From the NCBI RefSeq assembly GCF_000021305.1, contig NC_011772.1, positions 1,154,001 through 1,218,000 of the forward strand: a stretch of DNA of 64,000 nucleotides. Direction: 5' to 3'. A program made the position numbers and the translations under genes. Position 1 is the first letter of the stretch. Each line of letters opens with the position of its first letter. The notes below the pieces were generated by a model. It saw nothing but the letters and a program-made list of their open reading frames with translations, searched no databases and had not been told where the DNA came from. The stretch comes from Bacillus cereus G9842 (GTDB lineage: Bacteria > Bacillota > Bacilli > Bacillales > Bacillaceae_G). This document shows positions 28,896-37,012 of this stretch, one piece after another.

Positions 28896-29255
28896 ATGCT
28901 ATTTACAAGCTGGCTTTTATTTTTTATTTTCGCGTTAGCAGCCTTTAGGCTCACTCGTTTAATTGTTTATGATAAAATTACAGCCTTTTTGCGAAGACCA
29001 TTTATTGATGAATTAGAGATTACGGAGCCAGATGGAAGTGTATCAACGTTTACAAAAGTGAAAGGTAAAGGATTAAGAAAGTGGATTGGCGAATTATTAA
29101 GCTGTTATTGGTGTACAGGTGTATGGGTTAGTGCTTTTTTATTAGTTTTATATAATTGGATTCCTATCGTTGCGGAGCCGTTACTTGCATTATTAGCTAT
29201 TGCAGGAGCAGCAGCAATCATTGAAACGATTACAGGATATTTTATGGGAGAATAA
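28896..29255 (+). CDS. yjcA: DUF1360 membrane protein (YjcA-like)
   Basis: A 119-aa protein with an N-terminal membrane helix (about residues 5-25) and two C-terminal ones (about 80-118). A conserved segment ELLSCYWCTGVWVSA (C-x2-C) sits near residue 73. The position between exsY and cotY matches B. subtilis yjcA among the cot genes, where the protein is made during sporulation. GGGAAGGTGG decides this ATG; the frame is open upstream but that part overlaps the exsY promoter region. Biochemical role unknown. Confidence 0.82.
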   Translation: MLFTSWLLFFIFALAAFRLTRLIVYDKITAFLRRPFIDELEITEPDGSVSTFTKVKGKGLRKWIGELLSCYWCTGVWVSAFLLVLYNWIPIVAEPLLALLAIAGAAAIIETITGYFMGE

Positions 29256-29365
29256 TATATTTTCATAATAAGAGAAAAAGCGGAGTTTAAAAGAATGAGG
29301 GAACGGAAATAAAGAGTTGTTCATATAGTAAATAGACAGAATTGACAGTAGAGGAGATGTTTGCT

Positions 29366-29542
29366 GTGAGCAATAATCCTAGGCAAAATTCATATGACCT
29401 GCAGCAGTGGTATCAAATACAGCAACAGCACCATGCACAACAACAGGCATATCAAGAACAATTACAACAACAAGGATTTGTGAAGAAAAAGGGATGCAAT
29501 TGTGGGAAAAAGAAGAACACAATAAAACACTATGAAGAATGA
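29366..29542 (+). CDS. Small Gln-rich protein, spore region
   Basis: A 58-aa protein dominated by Gln, Tyr and His (for example QQWYQIQQQHHAQQQAY), ending in a basic Cys-containing tail GCNCGKKKN. The start is GTG with GAGGAG 9 nt upstream; an ATG three codons earlier lies too close to that site. It lies between the yjcA-like gene and bxpB. The composition suggests a structural coat or exosporium component, but I recognise no family. Confidence 0.65.
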   Translation: MSNNPRQNSYDLQQWYQIQQQHHAQQQAYQEQLQQQGFVKKKGCNCGKKKNTIKHYEE

Positions 29543-29545
29543 AAC

Positions 29546-29571
29546 ACTCATGTTACTGTGAGTGTTTTTTA
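29546..29571 (+). terminator. Terminator of small Gln-rich gene
   Basis: An AACACTCA / TGAGTGTT stem followed by TTTT. Confidence 0.8.
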
Positions 29572-29581
29572 TTATACATAT

Positions 29582-29618
29582 AAAAAGCGGTATTTCTGTA
29601 TTAGAAATACCGCTTTTT
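29582..29618 (-). terminator. Terminator of bxpB
   Basis: A perfect 16-bp stem, AAAAAGCGGTATTTCT and its complement, directly after the bxpB stop. Confidence 0.88.
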
Positions 29619-29619
29619 A

Positions 29620-30123
29620 CTAGCTAATTTGTGCAACTGTTAATGCTGCTGCACGGATGTCTACAGTTCCAATTAACTCAACTGGTACAATTTGAATTAA
29701 GTCACCAGGATTTAAGTTAATAAGAATAACACCGCTGGATACGTCTACTTCACCAGTACCAATAACGTTAGAACGAACCGCTGTACCTGATCCAGGAATA
29801 ATGTTAGCTGGCGTACCTAATGATAAGAAGAAACGACCAGCTTCTGGTGCAACAGGTGCATTATCAAGACTAATTGTTAATGTATAACTGATTTGATAAA
29901 TACCAGCTCGTAGAATTCGAATACCATCTCCAACACTTACTGTATCATTTATTACAGGAACAGTAATATTTGGGTTTGGACTTACACTAGGTAATAGTAG
30001 TGGTGTAAATAGTGAAGCGAACTGAGGTGCAGACGCGTTGAAAGCAAAACCGAAGGCAGGTAGTGTACTAGCTGGTTTTGCCTCGCAATCAATTTTAGTA
30101 AATTCGCAATCAGAAGAGAACAT
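29620..30123 (-). CDS. bxpB: Exosporium protein BxpB (ExsFA)
   Basis: The basal-layer protein to which BclA filaments attach. The 167-aa product begins MFSSDCEFTKIDCEAKP, as ExsFA/BxpB does, followed by a Pro/Phe-rich segment and a beta-rich C-terminal domain (about residues 55-165) of the same jelly-roll type as the BclA C-terminus. GGAG 8 nt before this ATG decides against an upstream GTG. BclA, CotY and ExsY, its partners in high-molecular-weight complexes, are all encoded within 12 kb. Confidence 0.9.
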   Translation of the reverse strand: MFSSDCEFTKIDCEAKPASTLPAFGFAFNASAPQFASLFTPLLLPSVSPNPNITVPVINDTVSVGDGIRILRAGIYQISYTLTISLDNAPVAPEAGRFFLSLGTPANIIPGSGTAVRSNVIGTGEVDVSSGVILINLNPGDLIQIVPVELIGTVDIRAAALTVAQIS

Positions 30124-30224
30124 GTTTTTCACTCCTTTATCTGTTTCTACTTTCAGTTAATGAAAAGGACAGGTTCTATGTTCTAGACAAGTTCCCAATT
30201 TTAAGAAATTTACATAATAATACT

Positions 30225-30278
30225 CGTTAAGCATGGATTGGGTGGCAGAATTATCTGCCACCCAATCCATACTTAACG
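30225..30278 (-). terminator. Strong hairpin after cotY
   Basis: A 25-bp stem with one mismatch (CGTTAAGCATGGATTGGGTG... pairing with 30254-30278) around a 4-nt loop, directly after the cotY stop. It lacks a long T tract but is a plausible terminator or stabilising 3' end. Confidence 0.7.
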
Positions 30279-30290
30279 CATTATTTAGTT

Positions 30291-30761
30291 TTAAATTGTA
30301 ACATCGCGTAAGCATTGAATCGCACAGAAGCAACTTAAATCAACAGTAATGCAAGTAGAGGTTGATACTAATCTTGCATTTGGTACAGCTAAAAACGTAC
30401 AGATGGGATCGTCAGTAGGTGGTACAGGGGAGTTATCACCTAATACTACAGTTAATACACGTAATACAGCACAATCATCATCATCTATACTTTCTACGCG
30501 GAAAATTGGAGATCGGCAGCTAGTAAGACTTGCTGATGGTGCAAATGCTTCAAAAGGTGCTCCGGCTTTTGTGTATAAAATAAAAGGACGTGTATTAGCT
30601 ACTGATGCAGTGTTATGTGCACCTAAAAATGGAACTTCGCAACCAGATCCACATGTTGTTGTTGCACAGTCTTGCAGTTCATGTATAAAGCGAACGACAT
30701 TCGATACACAGTTGAAATCACAATCATGTTCATGATGGTCTTCGTTACAATTGCAGCTCAT
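30291..30761 (-). CDS. cotY: Exosporium/coat protein CotY
   Basis: A 156-aa paralogue of ExsY, the usual CotY length in the group. It has the same Cys blocks (CATTTCGSGCEVPFLG and SCFCAIQCLRDV) and a His/Asp/Cys-rich N-terminus (CNEDHHEHDCDFNC). From about residue 25 onwards it is nearly identical to ExsY, so the pair is a recent duplication or is kept alike by gene conversion. AAGGAGTGAACATA before ATG decides the start. Confidence 0.88.
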   Translation of the reverse strand: MSCNCNEDHHEHDCDFNCVSNVVRFIHELQDCATTTCGSGCEVPFLGAHNTASVANTRPFILYTKAGAPFEAFAPSASLTSCRSPIFRVESIDDDDCAVLRVLTVVLGDNSPVPPTDDPICTFLAVPNARLVSTSTCITVDLSCFCAIQCLRDVTI

Positions 30762-30891
30762 TATGTTCACTCCTTATCGTGAGTTCTGACATACACTATT
30801 ACAATATGAGTGGGATATGGCTGATATTACGTTAATTCTCACGATAAAAACAAGGAATTTATATAGGAGGGATGTACATAATGTGATATAA

Positions 30892-30923
30892 AAAAAGACA
30901 TCCTTATTTAGTGGATGTCTTTT
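30892..30923 (-). terminator. Terminator of the yjcD-like helicase
   Basis: An AAAAAGACATCC / GGATGTCTTTT stem on the minus strand, with the gene's stop codon in the loop. Confidence 0.82.
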
Positions 30924-32970
30924 CAGGTAAATCTTTTCGCACAGTATATAAAAAACGAGATATATCTAATTTCTTTCCTCTGAAAAATTGCGGAGAAGAA
31001 ATGTAAAGCTCTTCTTTCGCACGTGTAATGGCGACATACAGTAATCGGCGTTCTTCTTCTAACGCTTCAGAAGTTTCCGTAATACGATCATTTGCATCTT
31101 TTAAAGAAGAAGTATGGGGCAGGATTCCATCACTCGCTCCAAGTAAAAAGACACATGGAAATTCAAGGCCTTTTGCGTTATGAATTGACATAAGTGAAAC
31201 GGCATCTTTTTGCGGCATTGTTTTTAATGCTTCCATTTCCTTTTGACCTTGAATCGCCTCGTCGATAAATTGTAAATAAGCTGGAATATCGGTGAAACGA
31301 GTTGCAGACTCCATTAATTCTTCCAACATTTCTTCTTGTATGTCTTTATGCATCGTAAAGGAAGAACGATCGTTACTTTGTAAGTACTCTAAATATTTTC
31401 CTTTACCATGTATGATTTCTTTTAATGCTTTTTTCGGTTCTAATTCTTTAATAAATTTAATAAAATCGATGCGCTCATTTACCTTTTTCACTTGAAAAGG
31501 TTTTAAGCTCGGATTTAATAATAAGAAATGAAGAAGAGAAGGAAAACGGCCTTCACCATATTTCCATTGTTCACGTTCAATAAATGAAATACAATCATCA
31601 CGTCCGATATACATCGTCGGCAATATGTTTGAAAGTGATTCTAGTCGAAACGGCTCAATCACGAGTCTTAAATGATCTAATACAGGCTTAATTAAAGAAT
31701 GTTCATAAAATGATTGGCTCGCCCCGTGTTTAATAAACGGAATTTTATGAATGGTAAGCTGATCAAGTAACGAACGGCTTACAGAATGTGTGCGATACAG
31801 TAAACAAAAATCTTTATAGTTTCGGTCACCGCTATCTACTTTTTCTTGAATGAGCTGCAAAATTTGATTTGCTTCATCAAGAGTTGTAGCAGGTCTTGCA
31901 TAAAAAGGTTGTACACCTTCCTCACGAACGGAGTATAGCTCTTTATCAAAACGTTCTTGATTTAATTTTATAACTTCATTTCCAAGCCCGACGATAAAGG
32001 GATTGGATCGATAATTCGTATTTAGTGCAATGATTGTTGTGTTATCAAATTCTTTTGGAAAAGATAAAATAATTTGGTGACTTGCCCCTCGCCAGCCATA
32101 AATTGCTTGATCATCATCACCTGCGATGAACAAATTATTTCTTGGTGTGGCTAACAATTTTACAATTTCATATTGTGCATAGGATGTATCTTGAAACTCA
32201 TCTACTTCAATGTAGTGAAAACGTTGTTGTAATTGAGTTAGTAAAGGAGCATTATTTTCTAACATATAATATGTTTCCAATAAGATGTCATCGAAATCAA
32301 TATAATTGTATCGTTGTTTTACCTCTTCAAAACGTTCATATACTTCTTTAAATTCTTGTTCGACTGGCGTTTTCGCCTTTACATCTTTCGGACGATTTAA
32401 TTTGTTTTTCTCAAGTGAAATCATCGCGAGGATCGTTTCCGAATCATAATCGTCTTTTAAACGCAATTCTTTTAAGATTTTCTTTATCATAATTTGTTTA
32501 TGTTTTTCATTTGCTAAAATTTGCTGATTATACCCTTGACTACGAAGCAATTTTAAGAAAACAGAGTGGAATGTACCAGCAACAACGTAGCTACTTGCTG
32601 CATGATTCATACCTGGTAACTTTGCAACACGACTTCGGATTTCTTCAGCTGCTTTTTGTGTAAATGTAAGTAATAAAATATTTCTTGGATGAACTTGTTT
32701 TACATTTACTAAATAACCAACGCGAGTTGTTAAAACAGATGTTTTCCCGCTTCCAGCACCAGCTAGTGTAAGAACAGGACCTTCTGTTGTGCGCACGGCT
32801 TCTAATTGTTTTTCGTTTAAAAAAACATTTTGTTGTTCGAGAGCGCGGAAATAAGCCGCATCTACATCTTCTTCCATAATTAAATGGGTAGATGTTTTCG
32901 GAGTATGATATGTCGCACGCGGAATATCAGCGTGTGTTAACGATTTTTGTGAAAATTTTTCTTGTGTCAT
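30904..32970 (-). CDS. yjcD: UvrD/Rep-family DNA helicase (YjcD)
   Basis: A superfamily 1A 3'-5' DNA helicase, 688 aa. Motifs in order: Walker A LAGAGSGKTSVL near residue 72, Ia LTFTQKAAEEI, Walker B-like YIEVDEFQDT near residue 253, III GDDDQAIYGWRGAS, IV TNYRSNP, V SIHNAKGLEFPCV near residue 590 and VI LYVAITRAKEELY near residue 650. The order after the cot genes matches B. subtilis yjcD. It is probably a repair helicase distinct from PcrA, which is encoded elsewhere. Confidence 0.92.
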   Translation of the reverse strand: MTQEKFSQKSLTHADIPRATYHTPKTSTHLIMEEDVDAAYFRALEQQNVFLNEKQLEAVRTTEGPVLTLAGAGSGKTSVLTTRVGYLVNVKQVHPRNILLLTFTQKAAEEIRSRVAKLPGMNHAASSYVVAGTFHSVFLKLLRSQGYNQQILANEKHKQIMIKKILKELRLKDDYDSETILAMISLEKNKLNRPKDVKAKTPVEQEFKEVYERFEEVKQRYNYIDFDDILLETYYMLENNAPLLTQLQQRFHYIEVDEFQDTSYAQYEIVKLLATPRNNLFIAGDDDQAIYGWRGASHQIILSFPKEFDNTTIIALNTNYRSNPFIVGLGNEVIKLNQERFDKELYSVREEGVQPFYARPATTLDEANQILQLIQEKVDSGDRNYKDFCLLYRTHSVSRSLLDQLTIHKIPFIKHGASQSFYEHSLIKPVLDHLRLVIEPFRLESLSNILPTMYIGRDDCISFIEREQWKYGEGRFPSLLHFLLLNPSLKPFQVKKVNERIDFIKFIKELEPKKALKEIIHGKGKYLEYLQSNDRSSFTMHKDIQEEMLEELMESATRFTDIPAYLQFIDEAIQGQKEMEALKTMPQKDAVSLMSIHNAKGLEFPCVFLLGASDGILPHTSSLKDANDRITETSEALEEERRLLYVAITRAKEELYISSPQFFRGKKLDISRFLYTVRKDLPEKTSTK

Positions 32971-33036
32971 ATATTCACCTTCAAAACTATAGCATCAACA
33001 TTTAACTTTAGCGGAAGAAAAAGAAAATAGCAATGT

Positions 33037-33064
33037 AAAAAAACAGGAGGGGTCACCTCCTGCT
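33037..33064 (-). terminator. Terminator of yjcG-yjcF
   Basis: A CAGGAGG / CCTCCTG stem on the minus strand followed by seven T residues, just beyond the yjcF stop. Confidence 0.8.
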
Positions 33065-33070
33065 TTCAAA

Positions 33071-33493
33071 TCACAATTCTTTTATCATTACGACGTGCGG
33101 GATATTTGCTTCCATAAATACATCAGAACTCGTTACATATCCAAGTTTTTTATAGAAATCTTCAGCATGTGTTTGAGCATGAAGTTTCAATTTTGGTAGC
33201 GAATTTTCCTTTGCATACGCTTCAAGCGCATCCATAACAATTTTTCCGATGCCTTTTTTTCGATGGGAACCTAGCACGCAAATGCGTTCCACTTTTCCTA
33301 TACCATCAAGGGTGCGAAAACGTCCAGCACCAACTGGAACATCATTGTCATATATAACAACGTGTGTTGAAGTTTCTTCAAACTCATCGTACTCTTCTTC
33401 AGCAGAGACACGTTGTTCATTTACAAACACTTGTTTACGTACAGAGAATGCATCTCTTAGTTGTTCGTCCGTTTGTACAATCTGTGCGTGCAA
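33071..33493 (-). CDS. yjcF: GNAT acetyltransferase YjcF
   Basis: A 140-aa GCN5-related N-acetyltransferase. The acetyl-CoA-binding block VLGSHRKKGIGKIVMDAL is near residue 75, and LKLHAQTHAEDFYKKLGY in the last third is typical of the ElaA/YjcF type. The start is TTG, 1 nt after the yjcG stop, with AAAGGGG upstream inside yjcG; the upstream ATG in this frame would overlap yjcG by 53 bp. This gives the B. subtilis length. Substrate unknown. It is coupled to yjcG. Confidence 0.86.
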   Translation of the reverse strand: MHAQIVQTDEQLRDAFSVRKQVFVNEQRVSAEEEYDEFEETSTHVVIYDNDVPVGAGRFRTLDGIGKVERICVLGSHRKKGIGKIVMDALEAYAKENSLPKLKLHAQTHAEDFYKKLGYVTSSDVFMEANIPHVVMIKEL

Positions 33494-33494
33494 A

Positions 33495-34013
33495 TTAGTT
33501 GTTCCCCTTTCCAAGATGGAATGTTTCGTGTACAGTCCATGTTCCATTTTCTAATTGATATAGAAGATGGAAACGATCAATTGGTTGTTCATAATAGAAA
33601 TCTTTCATACGTAATCGCCCCAATACATCAGCATGCTCTGCATCTGATAAGCCTTGTCCGATTGTTAAGTGAGGTACGAAAGCATATTCGCGTTCTTGCG
33701 TGAATAACCCGCCATGCATTTCTTCATTTAAGAAAGTAAGTTCAGGTGTTTTTTCTACTTTAAAATAAAGGACGTTATTAACAGGTGCGAATGAACCGAC
33801 TTTCCCAACATGAAGGGTGAAAGGGTTCGTTTTACCTGCGATTGTATGTAGCTCGTTTACAATCGATTCTAATTGTTCATCTTGCGTCTCAAAGGGTGTT
33901 TTCAATGTAATATGTGGCGGAACTAATGCGTAGTGTGGGTCATAACGCTTACGCAATCCGTTCGCTTTATCTTGAATCATTTTAGATGGAAAAATTACAA
34001 TGCCTAATTTCAT
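33495..34013 (-). CDS. yjcG: 2'-5' RNA ligase / phosphoesterase family protein YjcG
   Basis: A 172-aa member of the 2H phosphoesterase superfamily. Both H-x-T/S-x motifs are visible: HITLKTPF near residue 34 and HLTIGQGL near residue 115. These proteins act on cyclic or 2'-5' phosphodiester bonds; the physiological substrate in Bacillus is not known. It is first in the two-gene unit with yjcF. Confidence 0.9.
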   Translation of the reverse strand: MKLGIVIFPSKMIQDKANGLRKRYDPHYALVPPHITLKTPFETQDEQLESIVNELHTIAGKTNPFTLHVGKVGSFAPVNNVLYFKVEKTPELTFLNEEMHGGLFTQEREYAFVPHLTIGQGLSDAEHADVLGRLRMKDFYYEQPIDRFHLLYQLENGTWTVHETFHLGKGNN

Positions 34014-34106
34014 GTTCCAATTCCTCCCTTTGTAAGTCTAGTTAGATTTTGAGATAAATAGATCTCTTCGTCTATTATATCAAATTATTCTGAATACTGC
34101 TCTCTA

Positions 34107-34838
34107 TTATTTCATTGATAGAATATGAGAGAAGGCTTTTGGTAAATCAGTTTGCCAATATTTCCAAGTATGATTACCTTCAAACTCTTCGTAATGCGTA
34201 ATGAAATTTCTATCTGTAAGAAGTGTATTTAACTCACGGTTCGGTTCTACGAAATCAGATACTTGTCCATCAGTACGCTTTACAGCCGTTTCTTCTGTGC
34301 CGATGACGTGATACAGTTCTAATGCTTGTGGATCTTTGAAGTCTTTTGCTAAGTTCATTACTGTCTCATCCACAAATGGTGATTGCATAACGACTTTACC
34401 GAATGTATGCGGATACATAAGTGCAGTCATAAAGGAAACTGTTCCGCCAAGAGAATCACCAATTAAAACACGACCTTTTCCCATTTGGTACGTTGGATAA
34501 TTTTCATCAATATATGGTGCAAGTTCATGAGCAAGGAAACGTATATATGCAGCATTTTTTACTTCATTTGGGAAATATTTTTCTTTACGATCATGTACAT
34601 TTTTATATGGAATACCGACAATAATTGTACGGTCAATTTCTTCAGTTTCACGAAGGCGCTCAATTACACGATGCGCTTTACCGAGCTGAAAATAATCTCT
34701 ACCATCTTGTGCAATTACAACTGTATGTTTGTGCAGTGGTGTGTAATTTACTGGTAAATAAACGAGAAGTGTAACGTCTTCTTGAAGTGATGCGCTATAA
34801 AATGAAATTTCTTCAATTCTCCCTATTGTTTGACTCAT
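34107..34838 (-). CDS. yjcH: Alpha/beta-hydrolase esterase YjcH
   Basis: An esterase D-type hydrolase of 243 aa. The nucleophile elbow GDSLGGTVS is near residue 118, and a C-terminal GNHTWKYW supplies the catalytic His. GGGGG 7 nt before ATG (MSQTIGRIEE) decides the start; an upstream in-frame ATG was discarded. The family includes siderophore esterases as well as general ones; no iron-uptake genes adjoin, so the substrate is open. Confidence 0.87.
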   Translation of the reverse strand: MSQTIGRIEEISFYSASLQEDVTLLVYLPVNYTPLHKHTVVIAQDGRDYFQLGKAHRVIERLRETEEIDRTIIVGIPYKNVHDRKEKYFPNEVKNAAYIRFLAHELAPYIDENYPTYQMGKGRVLIGDSLGGTVSFMTALMYPHTFGKVVMQSPFVDETVMNLAKDFKDPQALELYHVIGTEETAVKRTDGQVSDFVEPNRELNTLLTDRNFITHYEEFEGNHTWKYWQTDLPKAFSHILSMK

Positions 34839-35042
34839 GTAGATCCCCCTAAATAAAAATTTACTGTAACGATTGTAAGAGCGACGCTTGTAGTGAAAAA
34901 GGAAATAAATATTCACTAATTGGTGCCTTAATTTCTATTTTACCATAATGGTACGAAGAATCTAAAAAATTAGTATTTAAGTCACGAAAGAAAACGGATA
35001 TAATGAAGTGGGATTTTTGACAGGTGAGAGGGGAGACAGGAT

Positions 35043-35954
35043 TTGAAACAAGAAAAGTCAATCGCACTACCATTAGCTATTTCTATAATTGCCATTTCTT
35101 TTGCAGCAGTTTTTGTAAAGATGTCCTCAGCACCATCTTCTATTTTAAGTATGTACCGCTTATGGATTATCGTACTTATTATGCTGCCTATCGTATGGAA
35201 AAAACGGGAAGATTTTAGTAAGATTCAAATAAAAGATTGGGGATTTTTAATTGGATCTGGTTTCTTTTTAGCACTTCATTTTCTATTATGGTTTGAATCT
35301 TTAAAGCATACGACAGTTGCGAGTTCGACGATTATTTTAGCGCTTCAACCAATCGTATCTTTAATTGGAGGTTTTTTCTTATTTAAAGAAAGAACAACAT
35401 ACTCAGCTATTGCAACGATGGGAATTGCGATATTAGGCGTAATGTGTATTGGTTGGGGAGATTTAGGGCTAAGTGAACAAGCAATTTATGGAGATATATT
35501 ATCCTTTTTAAGTGTAATAGCGGTTGTCGGTTATTTATTTATCGGGCAAACGACAGTAAAGAAAGTATCACACTGGATTTACAGCTTTACAGTTTTTGCA
35601 TTCGCAGGTATTTTTATGGGAATTTATAATATAGTATTGCAAGTGCCTTTTACAGGTTATACGAAGTGGGATTGGACCGTTTTTCTTTTACTTGCGGTTG
35701 TCCCGACAGTGTCACACGTCATTAATAATTGGTTATTAAACTACGTAAATGCAACAACAATTTCAATGAGTATTTTAGGAGAACCCGTTGGAGCATCTAT
35801 ACTAGCGTTCTTCTTACTCGGTGAAAGACTAAATGCCATGCAAATTATCGGTAGCATGCTCGTATTGTTTGGTGTATCTGTTTTCTTACTACAGCAACAA
35901 AAACGAACAGCAAAAAATGTAATAAACGAGCCGGCGTATACACAGGAATTATAA
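35043..35954 (+). CDS. DMT-superfamily transporter (EamA)
   Basis: A 303-aa protein with about ten membrane helices in two EamA repeats (about residues 8-135 and 150-290). Typical segments are SSAPSSILSMYRLW, SSTIILALQPIVSLIGGF and ISMSILGEPVGASILAF. The start is TTG with GAGGGGAG about 8 nt upstream. Such proteins export or import metabolites; the substrate is not readable. Confidence 0.88.
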   Translation: MKQEKSIALPLAISIIAISFAAVFVKMSSAPSSILSMYRLWIIVLIMLPIVWKKREDFSKIQIKDWGFLIGSGFFLALHFLLWFESLKHTTVASSTIILALQPIVSLIGGFFLFKERTTYSAIATMGIAILGVMCIGWGDLGLSEQAIYGDILSFLSVIAVVGYLFIGQTTVKKVSHWIYSFTVFAFAGIFMGIYNIVLQVPFTGYTKWDWTVFLLLAVVPTVSHVINNWLLNYVNATTISMSILGEPVGASILAFFLLGERLNAMQIIGSMLVLFGVSVFLLQQQKRTAKNVINEPAYTQEL

Positions 35955-36030
35955 TGTTAGAGGAGAAAAGAGAAGTTGTGATACTTCTCTTTTTGTTTTA
36001 TATAAATACGGGTGTGGAAGGGGGAAGGAA

Positions 36031-36426
36031 ATGGAATTCCCATCAAAAAAAGATGTATGGCTATATCCGATTTTTTTCGTTGTCATTGGAGCGTGTTTTG
36101 CTCCCCTATTTGCAGGTAGAGAATATTTTCTTTTATTTTTTACAATTTCATTAGCGATATTATTTATTTGGAGTTGGTTTTCGACAAAATACATCGTCGG
36201 AGAATAAACAATTACAATTAGATCAGGTTTCGTTAAAAAGCGCATATTTATACGAGATATAAAACAAGTTTTAAATACAAAAAATCCAATAGCAGCCCAT
36301 GCATTGTCATTTGATCGACTTGAAATTGTTTATGGTGCACATCAAACAGAAATTATTTCTCCTAAAGATAAAGAGCAATTCATCAATCTTGTTAAAAGTA
36401 AAAATCCACACATTGAAATAAAGTAA
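36031..36426 (+). pseudogene. PH-domain membrane protein, interrupted by in-frame stop
   Basis: An ATG with GGGGGAAGGAA upstream opens a 131-codon frame carrying TAA at codon 59 (36205-36207). The two parts stay in the same frame. Part one has two membrane helices and ends STKYIVGE; part two starts TITIRSGFVKKRIFIRDIKQ and ends LVKSKNPHIEIK. Together they read as a bacterial PH-domain (YyaB/DUF1200-like) protein: two helices, then a strand pattern with I-R-D-I. A single AAA-to-TAA change would explain it. A sequencing error or strain-specific inactivation are both possible. A terminator follows directly. Confidence 0.78.
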
Positions 36427-36452
36427 AAGAGTGGCTTCGTAGCCACTCTTTT
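36425..36452. terminator. Bidirectional terminator
   Basis: A perfect AAAAGAGTGGCT / AGCCACTCTTTT stem between the broken PH-domain gene and the convergent Ig-like gene. Confidence 0.88.
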
Positions 36453-36849
36453 ACTTTGGATTTGTCATATAAGGTTGTACGTGAATGATACATAGGTCAC
36501 GGAACTTTCCTTCAGCAGTTGTGACAATTACGACTGCTCTACCTGCACTTTTTCCAGTAATCGTTACCGTGTCCCCCTTTGGATACAGTGTGATAACATC
36601 AGCATTCATATTCGTCCAAAGAAGTTCTTTATTTGTTGCCTGCATTGGCAAAACGGAAGCTGATAACTCAGTGCTTTGGCCAGTTCTTACTTTTAACTTA
36701 TTTTTTTCCATATGAACACCGATGACTGAAATAACAGAAGGAGCAATTGTAATTTTAGGTGGATTAGGTTGTATGTTCAAACAAGACGCAGAAGTATTGG
36801 TGATAGGTGAAAATTTTCGTGTTTGTTGTTGCTGGAAAGCTGCTAACAT
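36451..36849 (-). CDS. Ig-like (BIG2-type) domain protein
   Basis: A 132-aa protein with no signal peptide. Residues about 50-128 resemble a bacterial immunoglobulin-like domain: [20 protein letters not shown], then [24 protein letters not shown] and a final strand. The N-terminal 45 residues are Gln-, Asn- and Pro-rich. AAAGGGG precedes the ATG. No export signal is seen, so a spore-surface role is possible, but there is no direct evidence. Confidence 0.72.
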   Translation of the reverse strand: MLAAFQQQQTRKFSPITNTSASCLNIQPNPPKITIAPSVISVIGVHMEKNKLKVRTGQSTELSASVLPMQATNKELLWTNMNADVITLYPKGDTVTITGKSAGRAVVIVTTAEGKFRDLCIIHVQPYMTNPK

Positions 36850-36975
36850 ATTGGAGTCCCCTTTCTGTATAAGTGCTGATAGTAATACTATAAAGGAGTA
36901 GTGTTACGTTTAATTTAACGAAACATAAAGAAATTGTTAAATTCGAGCAGAAGATCGTCGAACTTTGATATAAAG

Positions 36976-37008
36976 AAAGCTCTGCTGATACGATAACAGC
37001 AGAGCTTT
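36976..37008 (-). terminator. Terminator of putP
   Basis: An AAAGCTCTGCTG / CAGCAGAGCTTT stem just beyond the putP stop. Confidence 0.85.
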
Positions 37009-37012
37009 CCCT

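Noticed and set aside
28370..30735. Plus-strand frames opposite exsY and cotY
   Set aside because: Their similarity to each other only mirrors the paralogy of the true genes on the other strand.
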